Assembly (NCBI RefSeq): GCF_901709675.1
Contig: NC_051097.1
Span: 2,158,539-2,222,538, forward strand
DNA from: Syngnathus acus
Taxonomy: Eukaryota > Chordata > Actinopteri > Syngnathiformes > Syngnathidae
DNA length: 64,000 nt
Direction: 5' to 3'
The position numbers and the translations under genes are program-made. The notes beneath the pieces are model-generated. The model was not told where the DNA came from. It did no database searches and saw only the letters and a program-made list of their open reading frames with translations. Positions 25,020 to 35,700 of the stretch are shown here, one piece after another (the stretch's first letter is position 1; each line of letters starts with the position of its first letter).

Positions 25020-25479
25020 TAATATAAAACTTGAAGACCGTTTCTTTAGTTAATATAAAACTTGACCAGTAAAGAAAATTTTAGTTAAGATTTATGTATG
25101 TATATTGTTTTTAACTAAGGAGAGAAATACACTACATATATTCTTTTCAACCTATTTCATTAGTTGAAACTGCATAGTAATTTGGAACACAGTATTTTGA
25201 GTCACTTTACAATAAAAATACCGTTTCTACAATAGTTATTTTGTTTAATAAAATCCCAAATATTACAGAATGTATTCAAATTTGCAGATCATCTCCCTAA
25301 AATCTGTAAACCACACTGACTATTAAGGAAAATTGCAAAATCATCAGATGCCAAGTTTGGAACAGAGTCATGGCTACACGAATGATTGACATCCAACATG
25401 TCTCAACATTTTTTTTGTCGTTATCAAATGAGCACAAACTATTTTTTACAGGTATAATTACATTTCTCATTTAAGTTAA

Positions 25480-25782
25480 AGTCCCAATGATCGTCACACA
25501 CACACATCTGGGTGTGGTGAAATTTGTCCTCTGCATTTAACCCATCCCCATGTGATTTTGATCCATCCCCTGGGGGAGAGGGGAGCAGTGAGCAGCAGCG
25601 GTGCCGCGCTCGGGAATCATTTGGTGATCTAACCCCCCAATTCTAACCCTTAATGCTGAGTGCCAAGCAGGGAGGCAATGGGTCCCATTTTTATAGTCTT
25701 TCGTATGACCCGGCCAGGGTTTGAACCCACAACCTTCCAGTCTCAGGGCGGACACTCTACCACAAGGCCACTGAGCTGGTAC
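25480..25782 (-). mobile_element. Second tRNA-derived SINE family, minus orientation
   Basis: On the minus strand it reads CAGTGGCCTTGTGGTAGAGT, then a B-box-like GTGGGTTCAAACCC, CCATTGCCTCCCTGCTTGGC, GAGCGCGGCACCGCTGCTGC, and ends GACGATCATTGGGACTTTAA. Nearly identical to 39839-40138. Confidence 0.85.
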
Positions 25783-26047
25783 TTTGTGATTTTTTGTAAA
25801 ATATGCCAAATTAGTCTGACCTTGTTTTTTATGTGGATCTATCAAGGAATGACTATTTATTTCCAATGTTTATTTGCTCACGAATGCGACATGTTCAAAA
25901 CTGCATAAAATGTAATTTAATAATGCCATTTTCAGTATTTCTTAAAGATGACAATCTCTCATTATTAACAGTACTGTGGTTTTATGTGAACAAGTATACA
26001 CTGATAGCAACTGATGAAAACACAGTTTTGACAGTTGACAATGAGTA

Positions 26048-27102
26048 CCGTATTTTCCGGACTATAAGTCGCATTTTTTTAGTTTGGGTGCGACGTATAC
26101 GCAGGAGCGACTTATATGTGAAATTATTAACACAATATTACTTGATTATTAACACATTACTTACTCACTCGTATATGATTTTACATGTTATTTTCACACT
26201 AAACCGCATGAGGACACCCTAGGCCTGTGGAAAAATTGGAACTGCAACTGACGATGAGTCTGATGTCAGCAAAGTGCCGCATCTACTTCCGGAGTCAGCG
26301 GAGTTGTTTATAAGTGACACAGAGGACGAAGATTTCGATGGATTTAATGATTTGGAGTGACACGGATGGTTCGATAAAGTTATTTATGTATATTTATGTC
26401 CTGCCCCCCGTCCTCCGGCTGGCGAGGGGGTTAGGTGACACCCAAACTGAAAATGGCTGTCTGGATTTCTTGTCGACCAATCGGGATGAGGGATCTGAGG
26501 CGGATTACCACCCTCGAAGACACTGCCAGGACAATTGAGGGCACCTTCCTGCAGCTCTTCACTTTGAATATGGATATCCACTGTTTCTTTGGATTGTTTT
26601 ACATTATGTGCCCTCTCTGCATCCATTGTAGCCTGGTCATCCTGGAAGGGGGATCCTTCCATCTGTGGTCTCTTCTCAAGGTTTCTCATTTTCCCCAGTA
26701 GTTTTTTCTTAGTTTTTCCTTGCCCTCCTGGGAGTTTAAGATCAGGGGATGTTGAGAATAATTGACAATTTTTGTACATGTGAAGCCCTCTGAGACTTGT
26801 CTGTGATTTAGGGCTATATAAATAAACTTGACATGTCATAGTTATTTGAATAACCCTTAATATGTTACGTCAGGCACGTTCTCAGTTCCTCGTTTATGTG
26901 TTTATTTAACGTTAGCATACCGTACCATTCCGCCTGTTGTCGCCTATTCATGTCTGTTCTTGGTGTTGGATTTTGTCAAATACATTTCCCCTAAAAATGC
27001 GACTCATACTCCGGTGCGACTTATGTTTTTTTCTTCTTTATTATACATTTTATGGCTGGTGCAATTTATACGCCGGAGCAACGTATACTCCAGAAAATAC
27101 GG
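26048..27102. mobile_element. Inverted-repeat DNA element, TAAGTCGC family
   Basis: Left CCGTATTTTCCGGACTATAA with GTCGC; right ends ACTCCAGAAAATACGG; TA on both sides. It carries the family's GATTTAATGATTTGGAGTGA and TTCTTGGTGTTGGATTTTGT blocks, and a LINE 3' tail at 26700-26838 nested inside. Confidence 0.8.
26700..26838 (+). mobile_element. LINE 3' tail
   Basis: GAGTTTAAGATCAGGGGATG, AATTGACAATT, GTGAAGCCCTCTGAGACTTG, then GATTTAGGGCTATATAAATA and AACTTGAC. The reverse complement of the same sequence is at 52722-52836. This is a common fish LINE/SINE 3' end. Confidence 0.65.
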
Positions 27103-27420
27103 TAAATCAAAATTTAAAAGAATGGACTTTACAGGTCCAATCAGCAATGTAAAATTGTACATTATACTTCTATTTGTTTGAAGTATAACTAATCCTCATT
27201 TACATTGGGCTTTGTTTTGTGCTTAGTAATTACCACTTTCAATTTCAGAATCTTTTACTTGAAAATGTACAGTGACCAGAAAAGTTGCTCAAAGCCAAAC
27301 ATCAACCACACAGTGTAATACCAAATAAGTGAAGATGAAAATAGTATTAGGTTATTCAGGCAGGCAAGCTATTAGTAGGGACTCATTGTGTTAAATGGAT
27401 GTTTCCCTTGCTGCGTTTTC

Positions 27421-28647
27421 TCAGAGGCCACTTTTGCACTCCTTTCCATCTGAATGTGCATAGGATGGCTGTTTTATATCCACAGCTGGTTTGTCTGAGA
27501 AGCTATGGTTTTGCCTGCTACTCATACAGCTATCCTCAGGTGTTTTTGTGCTACTTTTATCCCACTGCTCAGACCGCTGAGTCCAGTCCTGCATGGTGGT
27601 GACCTGTTCCGACAAAGGGCACAGCAAGGACTGAGAGCACACTGAGGTGTCTGAGAATGCTTGAAAGGATCCGTTGACAGGTGAGGAGAACTTTGCCGCT
27701 GATTCGTACTCTGGGTCGATGGCTTCTACTTTGATTTGGATGGTCTTTGCTTTGATCCGCAGTTTATGAGGCAGAGCCGAAGAACTGGCCTCAGGCACTT
27801 TGTGTGTGGATACAATAACACTTGTTGGGTCAGCCGCAGATGTCATCAACCCTTTGGGGACCTGCTGCTCATCTTCACCATCTGATGATTTGCTCACAGC
27901 ACCATCATCTGAGCTTCTGGGCGAGTTACTGGATGACCTGGTGATCTGTAAAAATGGAGCAGATTGAGCGTAGACTCTTGACAAAGAGCTGGCCATGTAG
28001 TTCCTAAAGAGTTCATACGGACTACTCTCATGTGGAAAGGTGCCATTCTCTGCCGGTTCCCGTTTGACCTCGGTGCTTCTGCACATACTTAAACTACCCT
28101 GAGTTGGAGCACATGCCTTGGATATATTTGGTGAATGTTTGATGACTGAAATACAGCTACTGCGCAGGTGATGAGGCTCAGTTTCTTTGCTGGAGAAACT
28201 GCTTTGATCAGCACTGGCTGTGACAAATTGCTGATAGAGATGAGCACTCTTGTGGCTAGACAACTTCTCAACTTCTTGGGCATATGCTGCTGAGCTCAAA
28301 AGGCCAAACTTGAGTTTAAGCGACAACAGTTCAGCTTTGAGGGAGGCATTTTCCTCTCCCAGGGTCATCAGCTTGTTCTCCAGCACCATGTCATTTATAC
28401 GCCGCTTCTCCCTCGAGCGTTTAGCTGCCTCGTTGTTTTTGCGTCGTCTCTCCCAATAAACAGTGTCTTTCTTCTCCTCTGGGATAAACTCCCTTTTCCT
28501 GCGACAGGTAGTTTTAGCTATAAATGGTATACCAGAGACATTACTTATCAGGTCCCGGTTAGACCCTTGTAAGGCCACAGCCAGTAGCAGGGCATCGTCT
28601 CCACTATAGGGCTCACTGGCGTAAATTTCTTCCTTGACTGATTGCAT
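27421..28647 (-). CDS. nfil3: NFIL3 (E4BP4), bZIP transcriptional repressor
   Basis: Nuclear PAR-related bZIP repressor that binds D-box-like sites and acts in circadian output and immune-cell development. One exon, 408 residues, as in other vertebrates where the coding region is intronless. The basic region is at about residues 60-83 (KNNEAAKRSREKRR) followed by a leucine zipper at about 88-118 (VLENKLMTLGEEN, LKAELLSLKLKFGL). Further family marks are SSCISVIKHSPN, RSSSNSPRSS, GKSSDGEDEQQVPKG-like KSSDGEDEQQVPKG, and SSALPHKLRIKAKTIQIKVE. The start gives MQSVKEE, similar to the internal MQTVKKE of human. It ends in DGKECKSGL, about 50 residues short of human NFIL3 (462), and the human C-terminal block is absent. 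Lies downstream of ROR2 on the same strand, as in human. Confidence 0.95.
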   Translation of the reverse strand: MQSVKEEIYASEPYSGDDALLLAVALQGSNRDLISNVSGIPFIAKTTCRRKREFIPEEKKDTVYWERRRKNNEAAKRSREKRRINDMVLENKLMTLGEENASLKAELLSLKLKFGLLSSAAYAQEVEKLSSHKSAHLYQQFVTASADQSSFSSKETEPHHLRSSCISVIKHSPNISKACAPTQGSLSMCRSTEVKREPAENGTFPHESSPYELFRNYMASSLSRVYAQSAPFLQITRSSSNSPRSSDDGAVSKSSDGEDEQQVPKGLMTSAADPTSVIVSTHKVPEASSSALPHKLRIKAKTIQIKVEAIDPEYESAAKFSSPVNGSFQAFSDTSVCSQSLLCPLSEQVTTMQDWTQRSEQWDKSSTKTPEDSCMSSRQNHSFSDKPAVDIKQPSYAHSDGKECKSGL

Positions 28648-28752
28648 ATTTATAACTGATTGTATCCTCTGGATTTAACGGTTCCTCATAATGCTTTCAA
28701 GAACTGATGATATCTTCCATGAGAGACAATCCTCCTCCTCGTCACAAAAACT
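28648..28752 (-). other. nfil3: NFIL3 5' UTR on the coding exon, acceptor near 28752
   Basis: Minus-strand CTTTCTGTAATCCCACAG immediately precedes the untranslated stretch that leads into the ATG. It is a pyrimidine-rich acceptor and fits the usual non-coding first exon of NFIL3. Confidence 0.45.
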
Positions 28753-28899
28753 GTGGGATTACAGAAAGAGAGTCATCAATTAGTTTACATTAACTAATTA
28801 CATAAAAAAACACTTTGCAAAAGGAACTTTTCCCAGGAACGTAACCCTGGCACATTAAAAGAAGGGTAAACCGAGGATAGTTAAAAGCGAAGGTTCATT

Positions 28900-29460
28900 T
28901 TTCACTTACTAGCCCAGTTTATGTATTTTTTTTAATGAGGAAAATGAAAAAAGTTAGAAAAAAAAAAATCTAAATTATGTGTAAAATTCTATCAATCTAG
29001 CAGCCTTACATCAATTGTATCATATGGAGAGGCAGGCAGAAGCAGAGGCTAAGGTCATACAGTGCCCTTTGTTTGCATACACTTTTTGTTCATATACAAT
29101 GTGAACATATTTTGCAGATTTTTTGTCGTTAATTTTGTTCACATGCCGTGTACTGTATTAAAAACAGGCTTAAAGAAAACTTCTGATCTAATGCCGAGTT
29201 TTACACCATTTTGTATTGTTTTTAAATCTGTCTATCTCCTGGGGGCCAACCCCCCCTTCTCCATAAAACCTAGTGACGCCACTGCAACACGGACGTGTTC
29301 TAAATTTGGATTTCCTTTAAAATTATACAAAAGATTACTTTTACCACCGAACTGCAAGAGTAATTTCCAAACGATAAAAATCTAAGAAATTTGTTTTCAT
29401 TTAATAGCAAGATTGCATTAGTCTTTTAGGAATTTGATGTGTCATAATTCAAAGATTCCG
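28900..29460. other. NFIL3 upstream/intron, no feature seen
   Basis: AT-rich. A CCTAGTGACGCCACTGCAAC stretch near 29268 resembles a worn hAT-element end. Nothing else was recognised. Confidence 0.35.
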
Positions 29461-29466
29461 ATTAAA

Positions 29467-29810
29467 GATCCATCCATTTTCTGAACTGCTTAGTCCCCAC
29501 GGGGGTCGCGGGCGTGCTGGAGCCTATCCCAGCCGTCATTGGGCAGTAGGCGGGGGACACCCTGAACCGGTTGCCAGCCAATCGCAGGGCACACAGAGAC
29601 AAACAACCATTTGCACTCGCACTCACAATTTGGAGTCTTCAATCGGCCTACCAAGCATGTTATTTTTGGGATGTGGGAGTGCCCGGAGAAAACCCACGCG
29701 GGCCCGGGGAGAACATGCAAACTCCACACAGGGAGGGTCGGAGGTGGAATCGAACCCGCACCCTCCTAACTGTGAGGCGGACATTCTACCCAGTGCCCCA
29801 CCGAGCCGCC
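29467..29810 (-). mobile_element. tRNA-derived SINE, minus orientation
   Basis: Same family as 10969-11330. Starts in CCATCC, contains GGGGGTCGCGGGCGTGCTGG, ends at the tRNA-like head. A 10-base duplication TCCGATTAAA lies on both sides (29457-29466 and 29811-29820). Confidence 0.92.
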
Positions 29811-30765
29811 TCCGATTAAACATGTAAAAAGAAAAAAACAAAAGTGGTTACAGGAGTTGGTATGTGTTCTGTCAGAATCTGGATGATGGAGGCAGGCAAT
29901 CAATCAGAGCCAGACAGGACCAGGGCTGGCTGCGCTTCAGCGAGCCGTCAACACGGTATCGCCCCAGAATTCCTTCATTGTGTCAGAATTACACAATAAC
30001 CACCCCTCGCCTCCCTCAGCCAGAAATTTCTGTTGCTGCAGACATTATGCAATGTTTGCTGGTGTAGCAAAAACGAAATAGACGCATGTTTGTTCTGCTT
30101 TGTTTGTGTGTAAATATATAACACTGGTTAAACAGTGGATCCATATAAAAGCGAGATAATCGACGCAGCAATCTGAATGAAGACAATGTGGGCATTGATT
30201 CTAGTACATGACATCATTGCCTCGTTTACTCAGACACTGGCGGATGAGGCTTGATCGACGCCCTAAAAAGTCCACACTAACAGTGTGAGACGCAACAGTA
30301 AATCAAACGATACCGTTGATAAAGAACTTCCTGTCTGGTTACAACAGAATAAAACACCGTCTGCCACCATCAGTGTGACACAGTGAGCCCAAACCAGTTT
30401 TTTGGTTGTCGCAATCTGTAAACTCCTGTCACTGGTAACAAGGCCTACGTGACTTTACAGAACCAATACGTGACCCAATCACTCTCAATTCCCAGCCATC
30501 CCAGAGCGCTGCACAATTAGAAACATTAGTAAGGAACCATTCTTTGTTAATAAAACTTGCTGATGGCGGCCCGACGATACAGTACGACGTACTTGCGCGA
30601 CGCTGGCTAATGCTTGGTTAACAATTAGGTTACTTTAAGTTTAAAAAGTGTTACACACCGAATTGGGTCACGCACTAACCAGCACCCACCCTTTGGGCAT
30701 ACATCGACGCACGTAAATATTCGGTATTATCAATTGGCAGTGACGGTTTAAAAGTCGATACTCAC

Positions 30766-30940
30766 ATTTTCACCATACCTTGTCGCTAGTTGAAAACTGG
30801 TGGCGATATTAGAGTCGCTGTCCTTAACGGAGAAATCATACATCAGCGATGAATTTGTCCTCTCAAACGTGAAGAAATATCTGGGTCGACTAAATTTTAC
30901 ATAAGGAAAAGAACCACATTTTTCTCCGATTTTTTGCACA
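30766..30940 (-). promoter_or_regulatory. Candidate NFIL3 non-coding first exon with donor at 30765
   Basis: Minus-strand GGTGAAAAT|GTGAGTATC is a strong donor on the correct strand, 2 kb upstream of the NFIL3 acceptor at 28752. The open frame in front of it has no recognised family. That it belongs to NFIL3 is inference from position only. Confidence 0.25.
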
Positions 30941-31164
30941 CCAATGTGGCTTCTGACTCATGGATCTGTGTTAGTAGGTCAGGAGTTAAGTGCATTGGCA
31001 GTGTACGGTTGACGGAGAACCGCCTTAGCCAATCACATGGCTGTATTTCACAATTCCAGCCAATGACTTTAGAGAAGGGTCGAGGGCTCAACTTGTCGTC
31101 ACAATACCTGCAATGGAGCGACCAAGTCATCATGAATAAATTCTTACCTTCAAGCAAACTCAAG

Positions 31165-31315
31165 TGCGGACGGCTGTTCGTCTATGTGTGCCCTGCGATT
31201 GGCTGGCAACCGGTTCAGTGTGTCCCCCGCCTACTGCTCGATGACGGCTGGGATAGGCTCCGGCAATGCCCGCGACTCCCGTGGGGACAAAGCGATATAT
31301 AAAATGGATGAATGG
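31165..31315 (+). mobile_element. 3' half of tRNA-derived SINE
   Basis: GTGTGCCCTGCGATTGGCTG, GTGTCCCCCGCCTACTGC, GATAGGCTCC, CCCGTGGGGACAAAGCG, ending AAAATGGATGAATGG. The tRNA-like head is missing. Confidence 0.85.
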
Positions 31316-31846
31316 AGTCATACCGACCCCACGTATGGATGTACACTATGTATTTGGAAGTTTATTTTTATCTTTACTTGTCTTGGCCCGTAGAGGTCAC
31401 TGTTGTATAACACGTATAAACTTAAACGCCGTTTGCCGTTTGTATTTACCGCAATCGTGATCCATGAGCAGGAATCTGAGTAAGAGTAAATTTAAATCTG
31501 TCAAAGAGGTAAAGATATATATATTTTTTACCTTGCCTGACCAACATTCAGGAAAGTAGTCCATTGTTTGCAGTTTCACACTGGAAAAATAAAGCAAGCC
31601 ATGTGTGTAGACGTATGGATTTTGTTAACATTTAGGTATAGTGAAATAGAACATTAATACACTCTTGTTTTACACATGTTTAGCATTGCTGTAATATTCA
31701 GAAATATCAGTAATTCAGTAATTAGATTTAAATATGGCTGAATGTTAAGTCCAAGTTGTGATAGTTATTTTTTTATGGCAATACAAGTGTTGTCAGACGT
31801 TCTGCTATTATGAACTTTGATCAACAAATAACTTATTTAAGAAGAA

Positions 31847-32770
31847 TTTATTGAACATTCTATAGTTGAATGTACACAATTGTGTAGTAAGTGAAAAAAA
31901 GCTTATAAAAATCATGCAACTGGTAGGGGACATTAAATCAACACCAGGGTTAGCAATGTTCAATAAAGGATTAAAGAAAGGGGGGGAAAATCAAACTAAA
32001 GAATATAAATTACAAATCTGTGCAATGTGGTGAAAAAAACAATGTTACAAATGCTAGTGAAAAAATAAGGCAAAAGTGTGGGGAAAAAATGATTCCATGA
32101 GCTTGAGTACCAATATTGAAAATTGTAAAATATATCACTGAATTAAAACACAATTTGTTCATTTGAAAACAATACTTCTTTTCTATTGTGTTTCTATTCA
32201 TTATACATTCTTTGCTTCTATGGCTGTGGCCAATGTACATGTATACCACTGGATAATAACATCCATAATAATATAAAATGATCTTCAAGACACAACGGAA
32301 TGCATAAGTCTTTCTCTATAAAACTTAGTTTTGGCTCTGCTTTTTCTGAAAGTAGATGTTTTCTACTCTTAGTTGTGAGGATAATTCCTTTAGGATATGA
32401 ACGTAGTATGAAGATTCACCAAATAGCTATCCTAGCTTGCATAAGCCCATGTTTGTTGATCAAAGATAATGTGACGTTCAGTAAAACAAGTAAAACCACA
32501 GACATAAAAGATCTTGAGGTTGAATCATTGTTTGTGTATGTTGCACAGCAACATTGGAAAAACGTCTGAATGGAAACACCAACTGTAGCGTACTCAAGCT
32601 TAAAAAGCGAGATTGGGAAGCACAAATTTCAGTCCTACTTGAGAAAGTCTTTTTCAACATTCATCCACTGTCACTGGAAATTGCTCCTTTCACTTCATAT
32701 TGCTTTTTGGAAGCAGGCACACATAGTTAACAGAATATTTCACATAGTACGCCCCCCACTCCACCACCAC
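31847..32770 (-). other. Probable ROR2 3' UTR
   Basis: Sequence after the ROR2 stop at 32771 is AT-rich and free of repeats. A minus-strand AATAAA lies at 31847-31852 about 0.9 kb downstream, a candidate polyadenylation signal. No other gene was seen. Confidence 0.4.
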
Positions 32771-35700
32771 CTATGTGTCTGACAATTGGATCACCAGCTC
32801 GTCAGTCTGTTGCTCACTGTCACCCAGTAATTCTGTTTCAGGCACTACCAAGTGCTCATTTTGCTCTAGCTCGATTTGGGATGCCCTGTCAACCAAGTCC
32901 TCATTGTTGGTCTTAGAGTCCTCAGTGAGTAAGGCTGCTTGCTCTGCCATAGAATTGTTGGAAGGAGCCGTGGTGACATAGCCTGTTGATGTGGAGCCAC
33001 TGCCACTGTGGTGAGAACTCGCTTTTGGAACCATCGGGGCTGGGTGGTGGTGCATGGGCATGGGTATTTGCATGGGATAGAAATTCTGCATGTACTGGTA
33101 GGCTGGCATAGGGTGATAGCCATTGACAGGGATGTAGAGCTGTGGAGGGACCATCGGCCTATGCATTTGACTCTTCATTGGCATAAACTGAGGTTGATGG
33201 AAGGGGGAGGTCTTTTTTGGGCTAGTGTAGCGTGAAGCATTCACTGTGCTCATGCTGATATTGCTAACGGGGCTGGTGCTGAGAGAGCTTGTCTGGGTAG
33301 TGTTGCTGGTACCTGACGTTTGAGCAGAGTTATTATAATTTGAAAGACTCTCCCAGGAGCGCAGACGTGTGTGGATATCCTTAAAGCGAGGCCGCCTTGC
33401 TTGGAATTCACTCCAGCACTCCAGCATAAGGGTGTATATCCAAACTGGGCAGTCATCAGGACACTGCAAAACCTGGTGGCTGCGCACCATCTCGATCACG
33501 TCGTGGTTGGAGAAGCCACAATAAGGCTGTAGACCGTAACTGAAGGTCTCCCAAAGCAAAACACCATAAGACCAGATGTCAGAGTCTGTGGAGAACTTGC
33601 CATACATCAGTGCCTCTGGTGACATCCATCGAATAGGCAAAGGGCTTGGCCCCATCAGATTGTAGTAGTCAGCTGAGTAGACATCTCTGAAGAGGCCCAG
33701 ATCAAGGATCTTTATATTTAGCTTGTCAAAAACCAGAATGTTCCGGGCTGCAAGATCTTTATGAACAACCTGGTGGCTAGAAAGATACTCCATTCCGGCG
33801 GCAATCTGGGTAATGATATGAAGGAAATCTGCCTGCTCCAATGTCGATTTGACTGTTCTGTCATCATCTGAGCTAGCAACATCTGAGTTGGGAGAGCGCA
33901 CCACAAGGTACTCGTGCAGATCACCAATGCTTGAATAAGTGAATAGAATGCATTGTGGCTGCTCTTTGGTGATGGTACCCAAAAGACAAACAATATTTTG
34001 ATGCTGAAGGTGAGAGCGGAGCATGGCCTCATGGCGAAATTCTTCACCGAGGGCGGGATCAACCTTGTCCTTCAGTGTCTTGATGGCCACCACTTGGGTC
34101 TGCTCACCAGGTGTAGTGCCATACAGATGCCCTTTGTAAACTTTGCCGAACCGATCCTCACCAAGCTCCTCCATAAATCTTAGAGCTGATACATTGATCT
34201 CCCGCAGCTTTGCCTGTGTACACAGAAAAACAACAACAAAAATCAAATTCAAGTCCTTGAAAAATAGGGCCAACGGTCAAATAAGTCAGACAAAGATAGA
34301 TGTGTTCAGTATTTCTTCTGAATTTAAAATAGTTTTCGGGTGTCTAAATAAACAGTCTCTGACATTCTTTGATCAAAATACACATGCACATACTGTACAC
34401 ACGTCCCACATACTCAGAGGCAAATGTGGCCATTTTGTGTGCCCCATTCGTTTTGATTTGAATCGCTAAATTATAATTCCCTGTTCATTTTTAATTGCCA
34501 ATTTGAATCTCCATTTGAGTCACCACCAATTTGTGCACCGTCCAAGTTCTAACACTGCACCTTTTGGCTTTAACATGATCTCTGTCTCGGGTGGTAAATT
34601 CCCTTTTGTGACATCACAGTTCAGCAAAATTCACAAAGGCTTGCTCATACAACATTCACAATATCTTTGCCCAAAATGCAGTGTGCTGCGGGATTTTGGA
34701 AATGGTTTGGTCTTTATTCAAGTCTTGCTATGTTTTCTCTCAATCTATTATATATAGTATCCGCAACAAGCTGCGGCAGGACGGGACTGCTCAGTCCTGG
34801 AGGCTCACACGCACACTGCCCGCAGTTTACCATGGATGCCAGTACATTTCCTCCCTGCACATTCTGTATGCCACGGTGAACCATGAAAGTAAATTAAGCA
34901 TGACTCAGCTGTAGTAAAGTTGTAGGCAGCGAGTGTAAGATGCCTACTGCTTCCAAGTACAGATAGGCCCTATTACATACTGTCAGGTCTAGTTCCATTC
35001 ACAGTGTTTTACTACGGCGCTGACTGTTTCTCATTTTCACCCTAACTCCCATAATGTTTTATTTAAAGTCTACAGTACACTATGTTCTTTCCTTTATTGT
35101 CACTGTTAACGCAGTGTTAACTGTGAAAATCAGTTGGTGGCGGTGCGCAAAGACGCAGCGGCCCGGCGCTCCTCAGCTGTTGGCAGTTTTGTAACTTTTT
35201 TTGTAACTTTTCTTGTAACATTTTTAGTACTCATCCCATCCCTGCTTGTGACATGTGTGCAATACAGCAGAGCGGAACTGTTGTCGGTCGCAGTAAACAC
35301 CTTCTGCCCGCAAAAGAACTTGATTCTCTGGAACACGATCCCCCTCGGGGATTCGGCGGCCGCTAAGCATGGCTGGCTTTGCTGTCCCCCCACTGGAGTG
35401 GCGCGGGCGGCGCGGACATGGAAGGCGGAAGCGGGGCGGAGGAGGAGGACTAGCTAAAAACTGGCCCGTGCAGGCCAGTCATCCCTAGTCTCTTTCTTGC
35501 TGACGCCCGGTCGATGACCAACGGGATGGACGAGCGGAGCACATCTCACGGTCTGGAGTGCTGTGTCTGGTTGTCGCGGAGTCCTGGCTGGACCATTGCA
35601 TCCCCAACGCGGCTATCAAGCTAGCGGGCCGTGCTGTCTTCAGAGCCGACCGAACAACAGACTTTTTTAACGCTTTTTAAAATCGAGAACTTCAAGATTG

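Noticed and set aside
34667-34914. Plus-strand open frames in the ROR2 intron
   Set aside because: No similarity or splice structure; on the opposite strand to the gene and not conserved-looking.
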